DNA of 63,458 nucleotides from an uncultured Lachnospiraceae bacterium (GTDB lineage Bacteria; Bacillota; Clostridia; Lachnospirales; Lachnospiraceae): positions 1 to 63,458 of the forward strand of contig CANBFE010000023.1 in NCBI GenBank assembly GCA_947367855.1, given 5' to 3'. How positions within the stretch are numbered: the stretch's first letter is position 1; each line of letters starts with the position of its first letter. Shown piece by piece: positions 45,175-52,933 of the stretch. A model generated the notes under the pieces. It was not told the origin of the DNA and did not search any database. It was given only the letters and a program-made list of their open reading frames with translations. A program made the translations under genes and the position numbers.

Positions 45175-45667
45175 TTTGGAAACTGCAGATGGGATTCTTT
45201 TTTCCCAAATGGCTGCAGATGGCAGCAGTCTCACTGAAATTTGGATTGACAGGGAGGGGGAGCATTGGATGGAGGAATGGATGACCGAGGCTCTGGAGTT
45301 GGCAGCCAAAGATGATCCCACTGCAGATTACATGGCCTATACCATGGAACACAGAGAAACCCGGGAAGTAATCGGCTCCGTTGGATGCACGTATTATGAA
45401 GATCTGGAAAAAGTCGGCATTGTGTATTTTGTGGGAGCACAATATCGAAATCAGGGTTATGCGGCGGAGGCAATCAAGGCCTATGCACAATATTTCCTAC
45501 AACGGTACAAATGGGATGAACTCATTGCCACCATCAGGGAAGACAATGCTCCCTCCTGGAAGGCCATTGAAAAAGCCGGGTTTGTCCTGACCGGGAAAAA
45601 GCTGTATCAGGATATTGACGATAAAGAAGAGAAATTATATCGATTTTACGGCTACTGGAAACAATGA
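45140..45667 (+). CDS. GNAT family N-acetyltransferase
   Basis: 175 residues. GNAT core: EVIGSVGCTYYE, the acetyl-CoA loop region QYRNQGYAAEAIKAYAQY and the C-terminal NAPSWKAIEKAGFVLTG. Resembles the RimJ/RimL-type subgroup that acetylates small molecules or protein N-termini. I use the ATG at 45140, 35 bases inside the DUF1062 gene; one at 45122 is possible. Substrate unknown. Confidence 0.8.
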   Translation: MFIKTDRMIIRDLETADGILFSQMAADGSSLTEIWIDREGEHWMEEWMTEALELAAKDDPTADYMAYTMEHRETREVIGSVGCTYYEDLEKVGIVYFVGAQYRNQGYAAEAIKAYAQYFLQRYKWDELIATIREDNAPSWKAIEKAGFVLTGKKLYQDIDDKEEKLYRFYGYWKQ

Positions 45668-45809
45668 GCCGGGGAAAGACGGAAAGACCGGATGATCAAC
45701 GTTCCTGCAAAAAAGGAGAGCAGCAAGGGGAACTGCCGGGATTTCTTTCTGCCGCAGCCCTTCAGCAGAAAGGGAAAACCAAACAGCAGACAGCCAAACA
45801 GCCAACAAC

Positions 45810-47135
45810 CTAACCTTTCTCCAGGAATTCCAGGTCCTGTCTGCTGTCAATATCCTGAAGCTCAAACTTATCCCGCACGGGTACCCTGCGTATCCGCCCG
45901 GGATATTTTTTGATTAGAAAACTTCCGCCGCAGCCCTCCGGAAGCGTCAGCAGCTTGGGGAAACTCCATTTGGGAAACAGCACAGGAGCACCTTCCCGGT
46001 CTTCCCAAACAGGGCGCCAGATTTCGTCCTTCCCGTTTACGGCATTCAAGGCCAGGGAAGCCACCGTTTCCTGCCGCAGGAGGGGCTGGTCTCCCGGACA
46101 GAACAGGCATCCCTCCACATCCTCCGAAACTGCCTGAAGCCCCAGGAGGACGGTATCATTGCGGTGGGGCAGGTCATGAAGAAGCGCTTCCACGCCCCGG
46201 AGACGGACAAAGGCCGCAGCCTCCTGATGGCGGGTCACTACAATCCGCCTGGCAAAAATGCCCTCCGTGGCTTCCAGAGCATATTGCAGCAGTGGCTTTC
46301 CCTGAAAATCCGCCATCAGCTTATTGCCTCCAAAGCGCCTGCCCACACCGGAAGCCATGATAACGCATCCCAACCGCCCGAAAGGCTGATCCAGGTCCAG
46401 GAGAAAGACATCGCCGCGATGGCTAAGTTCCTCCAGGAAAGGCAGGGATTGCTTTCTGACTACAGCAAGGAGGCGCTTGCAGGCCATTAATTTCCGGATT
46501 TTCTCACGGTAAATCTCCGTACATTGGGATTCTTCCTGTTTCAGGCAAGTCCGGGGAATTTCAGGAAACGGTTTAACATAATTATTACATCGACTTTCCG
46601 AATGATATTGACTTTCCAAATGGCATTGACTTTCCAGATAACCGATTTCATCCAGTGAAACAAATTCGCTGTCAGATTCCGCGCAGCGTCCCAGAGCAGG
46701 GATGCCAAGGGTCAGGAAGCCCTCCGCGCAGGGACGCATTTTATTCCCAATGGCAGGCGGCGGGGCAGTATTATCAGGATCAGCATCACCACCGCCATTT
46801 GTAAAGCCGATTTCAAGCGGGTTTGGTGAGTGCAGCGGGGGCTGCTGTATTTTGGTTCCCGGGAGGGATGCGTCATACAATCCGATGCATGCAGTCTGCC
46901 CGGTGGTATTTTCTTTGAGATAAACCGCCTTTCCGGGTTCCGCCCAGGTGGTGATGCCGGGAATCGGGCATGGAAGGGAAGGCAGGCAAATCCGGGAAAG
47001 AAGCTCCGACAGGAGAGTGGTTTTGCCGCTTTTCCTGGCGCCGGTGAGAATCAAATGCTTTTTACCGCTGCTCCGGAAAGAATTCCAGATACAGTCTGAA
47101 GTGAGCCTGAATGCAGGTGGTTCGGTATTCTTCAT
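45810..47135 (-). CDS. NTPase / MobA-like nucleotidyltransferase fusion
   Basis: 441 residues. The N-terminal half is a P-loop NTPase: Walker A TGARKSGKTT at 31-40 and Walker B-like SLDEIGYLES at 160-169, resembling the THEP1-type NTPase or MobB. A 60-residue insert (about 95-155) is Pro/Gly-rich, and a short repeat follows (YLESQCHLESQYHSES). Residues 256-441 are a MobA/MocA-type transferase: MASGVGRRFGGNKL, then HDLPHRNDTVLLGL and CPGDQPLL. It would attach CMP or GMP to molybdopterin, fitting the molybdoenzyme at 51550-55288. The P-loop and transferase are normally separate proteins. Confidence 0.8.
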   Translation of the reverse strand: MKNTEPPAFRLTSDCIWNSFRSSGKKHLILTGARKSGKTTLLSELLSRICLPSLPCPIPGITTWAEPGKAVYLKENTTGQTACIGLYDASLPGTKIQQPPLHSPNPLEIGFTNGGGDADPDNTAPPPAIGNKMRPCAEGFLTLGIPALGRCAESDSEFVSLDEIGYLESQCHLESQYHSESRCNNYVKPFPEIPRTCLKQEESQCTEIYREKIRKLMACKRLLAVVRKQSLPFLEELSHRGDVFLLDLDQPFGRLGCVIMASGVGRRFGGNKLMADFQGKPLLQYALEATEGIFARRIVVTRHQEAAAFVRLRGVEALLHDLPHRNDTVLLGLQAVSEDVEGCLFCPGDQPLLRQETVASLALNAVNGKDEIWRPVWEDREGAPVLFPKWSFPKLLTLPEGCGGSFLIKKYPGRIRRVPVRDKFELQDIDSRQDLEFLEKG

Positions 47136-47190
47136 ATCGCTTCAACGACTCCTTTCCTCTGGGGTGAGACATATACCAAAGTCTGATTGG

Positions 47191-47238
47191 CAGAAATCGT
47201 AACAGTTCAGACAGGGCGCTGAACTGTTACCAGAAATC
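47191..47238. repeat. 32-bp perfect palindromic element flanked by 8-bp direct repeats
   Basis: CAGAAATC (47191-47198), then GTAACAGTTCAG (47199-47210), 8-base loop, CTGAACTGTTAC (47219-47230), then CAGAAATC again (47231-47238). The right copy lies in the last codons of the ABC ATPase gene, and the palindrome supplies its TAA stop. No T run follows on either strand, so a terminator is less likely. Confidence 0.8.
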
Positions 47239-48021
47239 TTCTTTCAGCATGACCAGGCGTTTTTGGCCGCTGCGGTCTGCGCAGGAAACCAGGCTGATGG
47301 GTCCGTAGATGCGGGAGAGCAGGGCTTCCATTTGTTCCGGAGGGTCTGTTTTAGGGGAAATAGATCCCAGAAGACTTCCCTCCCGGAGAAGCAGCAGCCT
47401 GTGGCAGTAATTCAGCGCCAGAAAAGGGTCATGAAGGCTTACCACAGCCGCTCCGGAGGATTGGCACAGCCAGTTTTGCAGCAGTTCCAGCATCCTGTGA
47501 CGGAAGCGGAAGTCCAGGGCGCTTTCCGGTTCGTCCAGAAAGAGGAGCCTGCTTCCCGTACACAGGGTTCTGGCCAGGATGCAAAGCTGCTTCTGCCCTT
47601 CGCTCAAGGTCAGGTAATCGGACGCTTCCTTTCCCTCCAGACCTGTCAGGGCAAGCATGCGGAGGGCCTGGGTTTTCATGGCGGCCGTGGGACGTTCCAA
47701 CAGGCCCAGGTGGGAATTAAAGCCCATGAGGACCACATCCAGGGCGGAAATGTGCAGGGAGATGCCGCTTCTCTGGGGGATATAACCGCAGAGCTTTGCC
47801 ATCTGTGCAGGTTTTAGTTTTTCCAGAGGGGTTCCTTCCAAAGTACAGCTTCCCTCATGGGGAAGGAGATTGCAGAGGGCTTTTAACAGGGTGGTCTTAC
47901 CGCTGCCGTTGGCGCCCAGGATCCCCAGAAGGCATCCCCTGTCCAGGGAGAAGGAAATATCCTTCAGGACGGATTTGCTGCCGTATCCGGCAGTGAGATG
48001 ATTCACGGTAAAAAAATTCAT
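47227..48021 (-). CDS. ABC importer ATP-binding protein (FecE type)
   Basis: 264 residues. Walker A GANGSGKTT, signature LSEGQKQLCILAR, Walker B LLFLDEPESALD. Member of the siderophore/B12/molybdate type II importer ATPases. The stop codon falls in the palindromic element at 47191-47238, so the last residues may have been altered. It lies between the NTPase-MobA gene and the permease gene, 119 bases from the latter, in the same direction. Confidence 0.9.
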   Translation of the reverse strand: MNFFTVNHLTAGYGSKSVLKDISFSLDRGCLLGILGANGSGKTTLLKALCNLLPHEGSCTLEGTPLEKLKPAQMAKLCGYIPQRSGISLHISALDVVLMGFNSHLGLLERPTAAMKTQALRMLALTGLEGKEASDYLTLSEGQKQLCILARTLCTGSRLLFLDEPESALDFRFRHRMLELLQNWLCQSSGAAVVSLHDPFLALNYCHRLLLLREGSLLGSISPKTDPPEQMEALLSRIYGPISLVSCADRSGQKRLVMLKEDFW

Positions 48022-48140
48022 ATGTGTTCTCCCTGTGCCTGGGGTTTTCGGTCTCTATGCATATGGGCCTGCCCAGGATACAGGCGGACTTCCGGATTCC
48101 CGGGTCAGAGTTAGAGTATAGGGTTTGGATAATGTTTTTG

Positions 48141-49160
48141 TTACAGCGCTCTCCGCCTGCCGATGAGGGCAATCAGAAAGGGTGCGCCCAGAACACTGGT
48201 GAAAATGCTCACGGGCAGTTCCACGGCGGAGACGCTGCGGGCCAGGATATCTGCGCCCAGAAGCAGGATTCCGCCCAACAATCCTCCCAAAAGCATGGTG
48301 CCCTGGCGGTTGTCTCTGGTGATAAGCCTTGCGCCGTGGGGAGCCAGAAGGCCCACAAAGCTGATCAATCCGGTGAGGCTGACCACAGAGGATACGGTGA
48401 GGGTGGCGGTAAGCAGCACAAGAAGACGCAGTTTTCCCACGCTGACGCCTAACATTTTCATCTCCCCCTCCTCACCGGACAGAAGAATGATCTGGCGGTG
48501 GAGCAGGAAGAGGAGGACAAGGCACAGGAGGCACAGCAGGAGATTGCCTCCCAGGGAATGAAGATTGACTGCGTTGAGACTGCCCATAATCCAGTATTCG
48601 ATGGAAGCCAGTTCCCGTTCCGGGTCCGCGGTGAGCTTGAGGCACATCAGCGCCGTCTGGGCCAGGGCATGGACCGCAATCCCGGCCAGGACAATGGAGG
48701 TGTTTTTGCCGGTTTGGTCCAGGGTGGAGAGAAGGAGCACAATGACCACCGCAGACAGTGCGCCTGCAAAAGCAGAGGCGGTTACCGCCGCAGAACCGGA
48801 GAGAAACAGGATGCCTGCCGCCGCCCCTGCACTGGCTCCGGAGGACACGCCGATGATATCCGGCGAGGCCAGGGGATTGCGGAATACGGTCTGATAGACG
48901 AAACCTGATATCCCCAGGGCAAAGCCGCCCAGAAGGCCCACAACCGTCCGGCTGAACCGCAGATTCAGGAAAACCCGCCGCTGCAGCTCGTCTCCCCGAA
49001 GGAGCGCCTCCAGGGACAGGGGATATCTGCCGGTGAACAGACTAAGGACGGTCAGGAGGGCCAGTAAAGCCAGGCAGATGATGCAAAATAATCTCGGATG
49101 GAAAGTACTCTTTCTAGTTTTCGCTGTAGAGGAATCCGTAGAAATTTTCGTAATATTCAT
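48141..49160 (-). CDS. ABC importer permease (FecCD family)
   Basis: 339 residues with about 10 hydrophobic segments. FecCD hallmarks: LRFSRTVVGLLGGFALGISG, FRNPLASPDIIGVSSGASAG and the cytoplasmic coupling region. Homologues carry ferric siderophores, cobalamin, haem or molybdate. The ATG at 49160 lies 47 bases inside the binding-protein gene with GAGG upstream, so the genes are coupled. Confidence 0.9.
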   Translation of the reverse strand: MNITKISTDSSTAKTRKSTFHPRLFCIICLALLALLTVLSLFTGRYPLSLEALLRGDELQRRVFLNLRFSRTVVGLLGGFALGISGFVYQTVFRNPLASPDIIGVSSGASAGAAAGILFLSGSAAVTASAFAGALSAVVIVLLLSTLDQTGKNTSIVLAGIAVHALAQTALMCLKLTADPERELASIEYWIMGSLNAVNLHSLGGNLLLCLLCLVLLFLLHRQIILLSGEEGEMKMLGVSVGKLRLLVLLTATLTVSSVVSLTGLISFVGLLAPHGARLITRDNRQGTMLLGGLLGGILLLGADILARSVSAVELPVSIFTSVLGAPFLIALIGRRRAL

Positions 49161-50328
49161 TTATAATTGCCTCATTATCGGTTTCCGGGCACAAGTCGGG
49201 GTGCAGAATGCCGCTTAGCCACACAATACCTAAAATGCTTCCGGGCACGGGGCTGTCCCAGGATTCGGCTTTGCCGGGCATCTGGTAAACATTGCCCTCT
49301 GCCACGGCGGCGCAGTCTGCCAGATTGGGATCCGTCAGAACATCCTCCACAGTGTAGGCGGCGTCCGAGGCCAGGATAATATAGTCCGGATTCCAGTGCA
49401 GCAGCTGCTCATAATCAATTTCAGCCCAGTAGGCATCGGTAATTTCCGCGGCGGCATTGATGCCTCCTGCCCGGCGGATCAGATCGGACTGGTACATGGC
49501 GTTTCCGGCAGTGGACAGCAGACTGGAATTCCCGGCCAGGTAGACGGTGGGGGCGTTCGCTGTGCCTAACAGCCCGGAGAGGCGTTCTTCCTGGGCGGCG
49601 GTGAAATCCAGGAGTGCCTGGGCCTGGGTTTCCGTGTTGGTAGCTTTTGCAATAAGGTGAATCATCTCGGTGAGCATTTCCTGGTTCTCCGGATTTACCA
49701 GAAGTACGGGAAAGCCCAGTTCCGTCAGTGTTTCGGCGGCACTTTTCAGTTTTATGGGGAGGATAACCAAGTCGGGTTCCAGTGCAGCGCAGCCCTCCAG
49801 GTCAAATTCCTTTGCAGAACCTACATTGGGCAGGTCCAGGAGAGCGGGAGCGCTGAATCGGTAAATGGGGCGGGAATCCGCTTTTGCTTCTATGCCTACT
49901 ATATTATCTTCTAAGTTCAGAGCAATCAGGAGACTGGTGGAGATATAGTAGCCGCTGACCAGGCGTTTCGGTTGGGATGCAAGAGTAACCTCCCGGCCGG
50001 CCTGGTCTGTCAAGGTAACCGGGTATTGGACCTCGTATTCCGGCTGTTCAGCTCCTGGGGCAGGTTCGGAGGAAGCAGGGACGCTGTGAGAGGCATCCCC
50101 GGGTACGGATGCTTCCGGGTCTTGGGAGGCGTCAGGCAAAAAAGTCTCCGTATTCTGGGAGGCACCATCTGTCAGGGACGCTTCCGGATCTTGGGAGGAA
50201 GCATCCGCCGGGGACTGCCCCGAGGTCTGGGGCGTATTGTCTGTCCTGCCGCAGGCTGTGGTGGACAGCAGCATGGCCAGGGTGAGCAGCAGGGAAAGTA
50301 TCTTTTTAGTGCTGTAACTCTTATTCAT
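49114..50328 (-). CDS. substrate-binding lipoprotein of the ABC importer
   Basis: 404 residues. Lipoprotein signal ending LLSTTACG, then a low-complexity linker with imperfect repeats (ASSQDPEASLTDGAS, then DASQDPEASVPGDAS), followed by a type III periplasmic-binding fold from about 100 (TLTDQAGREVTLASQPKRLV). The ligand is not readable. Location beside a MobA-type gene and the xanthine-dehydrogenase-like operon favours molybdate or tungstate over iron siderophores (inference). AAGGAG precedes the ATG. Promoter at 50372-50400. Confidence 0.87.
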   Translation of the reverse strand: MNKSYSTKKILSLLLTLAMLLSTTACGRTDNTPQTSGQSPADASSQDPEASLTDGASQNTETFLPDASQDPEASVPGDASHSVPASSEPAPGAEQPEYEVQYPVTLTDQAGREVTLASQPKRLVSGYYISTSLLIALNLEDNIVGIEAKADSRPIYRFSAPALLDLPNVGSAKEFDLEGCAALEPDLVILPIKLKSAAETLTELGFPVLLVNPENQEMLTEMIHLIAKATNTETQAQALLDFTAAQEERLSGLLGTANAPTVYLAGNSSLLSTAGNAMYQSDLIRRAGGINAAAEITDAYWAEIDYEQLLHWNPDYIILASDAAYTVEDVLTDPNLADCAAVAEGNVYQMPGKAESWDSPVPGSILGIVWLSGILHPDLCPETDNEAIINEYYENFYGFLYSEN

Positions 50329-50371
50329 TCCAATCTCCTTAGTGTTATCGTTTTAAAAGTACAACGGTATT

Positions 50372-50400
50372 ATTATAGCAATTTATCTTATCAAAAGCAA
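50372..50400 (-). promoter_or_regulatory. promoter of the ABC importer operon
   Basis: Minus strand TTGCTT (50395-50400), 17 bases, TATAAT (50372-50377) with an extended TGC. It faces away from a plus-strand promoter at 50412-50440. Confidence 0.65.
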
Positions 50401-50411
50401 TGTTCTGCTTA

Positions 50412-50440
50412 TTGTAATTTGCCGGAAGGCTGTGTATAAT
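50412..50440 (+). promoter_or_regulatory. promoter of the Rpn-type nuclease gene
   Basis: TTGTAA (50412-50417), 17 bases, TATAAT (50435-50440). Start near 50447, which would make the ATG at 50452 almost leaderless. Confidence 0.55.
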
Positions 50441-50514
50441 AGGAAGAGAGCATGGAATATTCGAAATATACAGAGTTTTCCGGCAGTGATTTTGGGAAGA
50501 AAGCAGGTAAGGCA

Positions 50515-51342
50515 ATGGAAAGCATGGAAGTAAAGCAGACAAACTGGGAGGAATTAGGCATATCCAATGACTTCCTGTTTGGAAAAGTTATGCAGAATCC
50601 GGAGTTGTGTAAGGAACTGTTGCAGCGAATTCTTCCGAAGTTGGATATTGATCATGTGGAATATCCGGAACTGCAGAAGACAATTAAAGAGGACTATGAC
50701 GCAAAGGGTGTGCGTTTGGATGTGTATGTAAATGATGGAAAGGGAACTGTATATGATATAGAAATGCAGGCAGTCACATCTATATATTTGCCGAGAAGGA
50801 CCAGATATTATCAAAGCATGATAGATTTGCAGTTGGTTGAGAAAGGGCAGGATTACGATACACTGAATAAAAGTTACGTTATATTTATCTGTCTGTCGGA
50901 CTTATTTGGAAAAGGCCGGTATATGTATACTTTCGAAAATATCTGCAGGGAAGATTGCGAAATCATGCTGAATGACGGGGCAAAAAAGATTTTTCTGAAT
51001 GCAGACGGAAAAAGCGGGACGGTAGGTAGGGAACTGAAAGCATTTTTGGATTATGTGGCAGGAAAGCCATCAGAAGATACATTTGTGAAGAAACTGCAGT
51101 ATGCCGTAGAGAAGGCCAAGAGGAATCGGAAATGGAGGCATGAGTATATGACGCTGTTAATGCGGGACAGGGAAAATCAGAAGATAGGCAAAGAGATAGG
51201 GAAAGAGATAGGTAAGGTTTTTGGAGCAATTTCAATGGGAAAGGATTTAGGACTTTCAGAAGAGGAAATTATATCGAGGCTGCAGGCAAAATTCGATTTA
51301 ACGGAAGAACAGGCAAAAGCATATTTTGATGAAGCCGAATAA
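50515..51342 (+). CDS. Rpn-family PD-(D/E)XK nuclease / transposase-like protein
   Basis: 275 residues from the ATG at 50515; an ATG at 50452 adds 21 residues and has AGGAAGAG, but lies only 5 bases after the predicted transcription start. Core: SNDFLFGKVMQNPELC, LDVYVNDGKGTVYDIEMQ (Asp and Glu-x-Gln of the nuclease site), then RTRYYQSMID and SYVIFICLSD. The C-terminus repeats KEIGKEIGK and ends in a helical EEII-type tail. Rpn proteins promote recombination in E. coli; in Clostridia they are common and mobile-like. It splits the molybdate importer from the molybdoenzyme operon. Confidence 0.85.
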   Translation: MESMEVKQTNWEELGISNDFLFGKVMQNPELCKELLQRILPKLDIDHVEYPELQKTIKEDYDAKGVRLDVYVNDGKGTVYDIEMQAVTSIYLPRRTRYYQSMIDLQLVEKGQDYDTLNKSYVIFICLSDLFGKGRYMYTFENICREDCEIMLNDGAKKIFLNADGKSGTVGRELKAFLDYVAGKPSEDTFVKKLQYAVEKAKRNRKWRHEYMTLLMRDRENQKIGKEIGKEIGKVFGAISMGKDLGLSEEEIISRLQAKFDLTEEQAKAYFDEAE

Positions 51343-51447
51343 CTTCTATTTACGATTCACAGGCAGAGCATATCATTGTTCTGCCTGCTTTTAAGTAATA
51401 CCGGGAGGGTTTTGGCATTACATATGCTGCCGCAATTCATTTGAGGA

Positions 51448-51462
51448 TGCAAAAATTTTGCA
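51448..51462. promoter_or_regulatory. 15-bp palindrome upstream of the molybdoenzyme operon
   Basis: TGCAAAAATTTTGCA is perfectly symmetric about one central base; an outer pair GGATGC/GCATCC partly overlaps it. It lies about 90 bases before the first gene of the xanthine-dehydrogenase-like operon and 105 bases after the Rpn gene. Probable operator. Confidence 0.45.
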
Positions 51463-51549
51463 GCATCCGTACAACGCTTTACCCATGGATCGGAGAAAGT
51501 GTCATATGCAAAAGGTCATTTTATAAGGAAAGGAAAAGGAGAATCCGTA

Positions 51550-52347
51550 GTGATAGGGATACAGAAGTATATCAGGGCGCAAAGCCTGGAGGAGGCATAC
51601 CAACTGAACCAGAGCAGGGCAAACCGCGTAATGGGCGGCATGCTGTGGCTGAAAACAGGAAAAGGCAATGTGAATACAGTCATTGATCTCTGCGATCTGG
51701 GTCTTGACGGAATCGAGGAGACGGAGGACGCATTTGTCATCGGCGCCATGACAAGTCTTCGTGAAATAGAACTGCACCGGGGCCTGAACCAATATACCCA
51801 GGGGGCGGCCGGGGCGGCGGTGCGGGATATTGTGGGGGTGCAGTTCCGGAACCTGGCCACGGTGGGCGGCAGTATTTGGGGGCGGTTCGGCTTTTCCGAT
51901 GTGCTGACTTTTTTTCTGTCCCTGGAGACTTCTGTGGAATTGTACAGGGGAGGCGTGATTCCCCTGGAACAGTTTGCCGCCATGGAATATGACAGGGACA
52001 TTCTGGTGCGTATCATGGTGAAGAAGAAACCCGGAGCCTTTACCTATAGGGCTTTCCGGAACCAGAGGACGGACCTTCCCGTGCTTACCTGCGCCCTGTC
52101 CCGGGTGGAGGGCGAGTACCGGGCTGTGGTGGGGGCCAGACCCGGAAGGGCTGTGGTGGTCAGGGACGAAGAAGGGCTGCTGTCCGGGGGAGGGCCGGAA
52201 AGCTGCAAGGCCTTCTCCGCCTGGGTGGCCCAAAGGGTTCCCGTGGGCAGCAATACCCGGGGGAGCGCCGCCTACCGCACCCATTTGATTCAAGTGCTTA
52301 CGGAGCGGAATCTGATGCAGTTGGGAGGGAAGATGGATGGAAATTAA
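51550..52347 (+). CDS. molybdoenzyme FAD-binding subunit (xanthine dehydrogenase type)
   Basis: 265 residues. The FAD-binding core is recognisable: ANRVMGGMLWLKTG replaces the usual pyrophosphate loop, and VRDIVGVQFRNLATVGGSIWGRFGFSD is the conserved second FAD segment. It passes electrons from the iron-sulphur subunit to NAD or another acceptor. I use the GTG at 51550 (AAAGGAGA upstream). It overlaps the next gene by 11 bases. Confidence 0.85.
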   Translation: MIGIQKYIRAQSLEEAYQLNQSRANRVMGGMLWLKTGKGNVNTVIDLCDLGLDGIEETEDAFVIGAMTSLREIELHRGLNQYTQGAAGAAVRDIVGVQFRNLATVGGSIWGRFGFSDVLTFFLSLETSVELYRGGVIPLEQFAAMEYDRDILVRIMVKKKPGAFTYRAFRNQRTDLPVLTCALSRVEGEYRAVVGARPGRAVVVRDEEGLLSGGGPESCKAFSAWVAQRVPVGSNTRGSAAYRTHLIQVLTERNLMQLGGKMDGN

Positions 52348-52798
52348 CATAAAACTGAACGGGAAGAAGGTATCCGCTTCCGTAGAGGCGGACCTGCTGC
52401 TCATTGATTTTCTGCGGGAACACGGCTGCTACAGTGTGAAGCGGGGGTGTGAAACCTCCAATTGCGGCCTGTGCACTGTGCTGATGGACGGAAAGCCGGT
52501 TCTGTCCTGCTCCGTTCTGGCGGCCAGGGCCAACGGCGCGGAGGTGTGGACTTTGGAGGGACTGCAGGAGGAGGCGCAGGATTTTGTGGGATTTATCGCG
52601 GACCAGGGGGCAGACCAGTGCGGATTCTGCAATCCGGGATTTGTGATGAACACCATTGCCCTGCTTCGGGAGAATCCCAATCCCACAGACGATGAAATCC
52701 GGGCCTATCTGGCGGGAAACCTGTGCCGCTGCTCCGGCTATGAGGGACAGCTTCGGGGAATCCGCAATTATCTGGACAGGAGAACAAATGTTTTGTAA
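52337..52798 (+). CDS. molybdoenzyme 2Fe-2S subunit
   Basis: 153 residues, full length. Two 2Fe-2S sites: plant-type GCETSNCGLCTVLMDGKPVLSC and the helical CGFCNPGFVMN with CRCSGY. Part of the xanthine dehydrogenase/CO dehydrogenase family heterotrimer. Gene order FAD, FeS, Mo is shared with such operons. GGAGGG precedes the ATG. Confidence 0.93.
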   Translation: MEINIKLNGKKVSASVEADLLLIDFLREHGCYSVKRGCETSNCGLCTVLMDGKPVLSCSVLAARANGAEVWTLEGLQEEAQDFVGFIADQGADQCGFCNPGFVMNTIALLRENPNPTDDEIRAYLAGNLCRCSGYEGQLRGIRNYLDRRTNVL

Positions 52799-52933
52799 GG
52801 ACTGAAGGAGAAAAAAGGTCCTTTTGGTTCCCCGAAAATATCTGATAGGAGAATCCCAGGTCCCCACAGGAAGCCCCGGGAAACACAGCGGGCAGCTTGG
52901 GGAACCCCCGGAAACCAACCCATGGAGGTCAGT

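Noticed and set aside
49114..50328. Ferric siderophore binding protein
   Set aside because: The family allows it, but no iron-related gene or Fur-like box was seen, and the surrounding genes concern molybdenum; kept as an alternative only.
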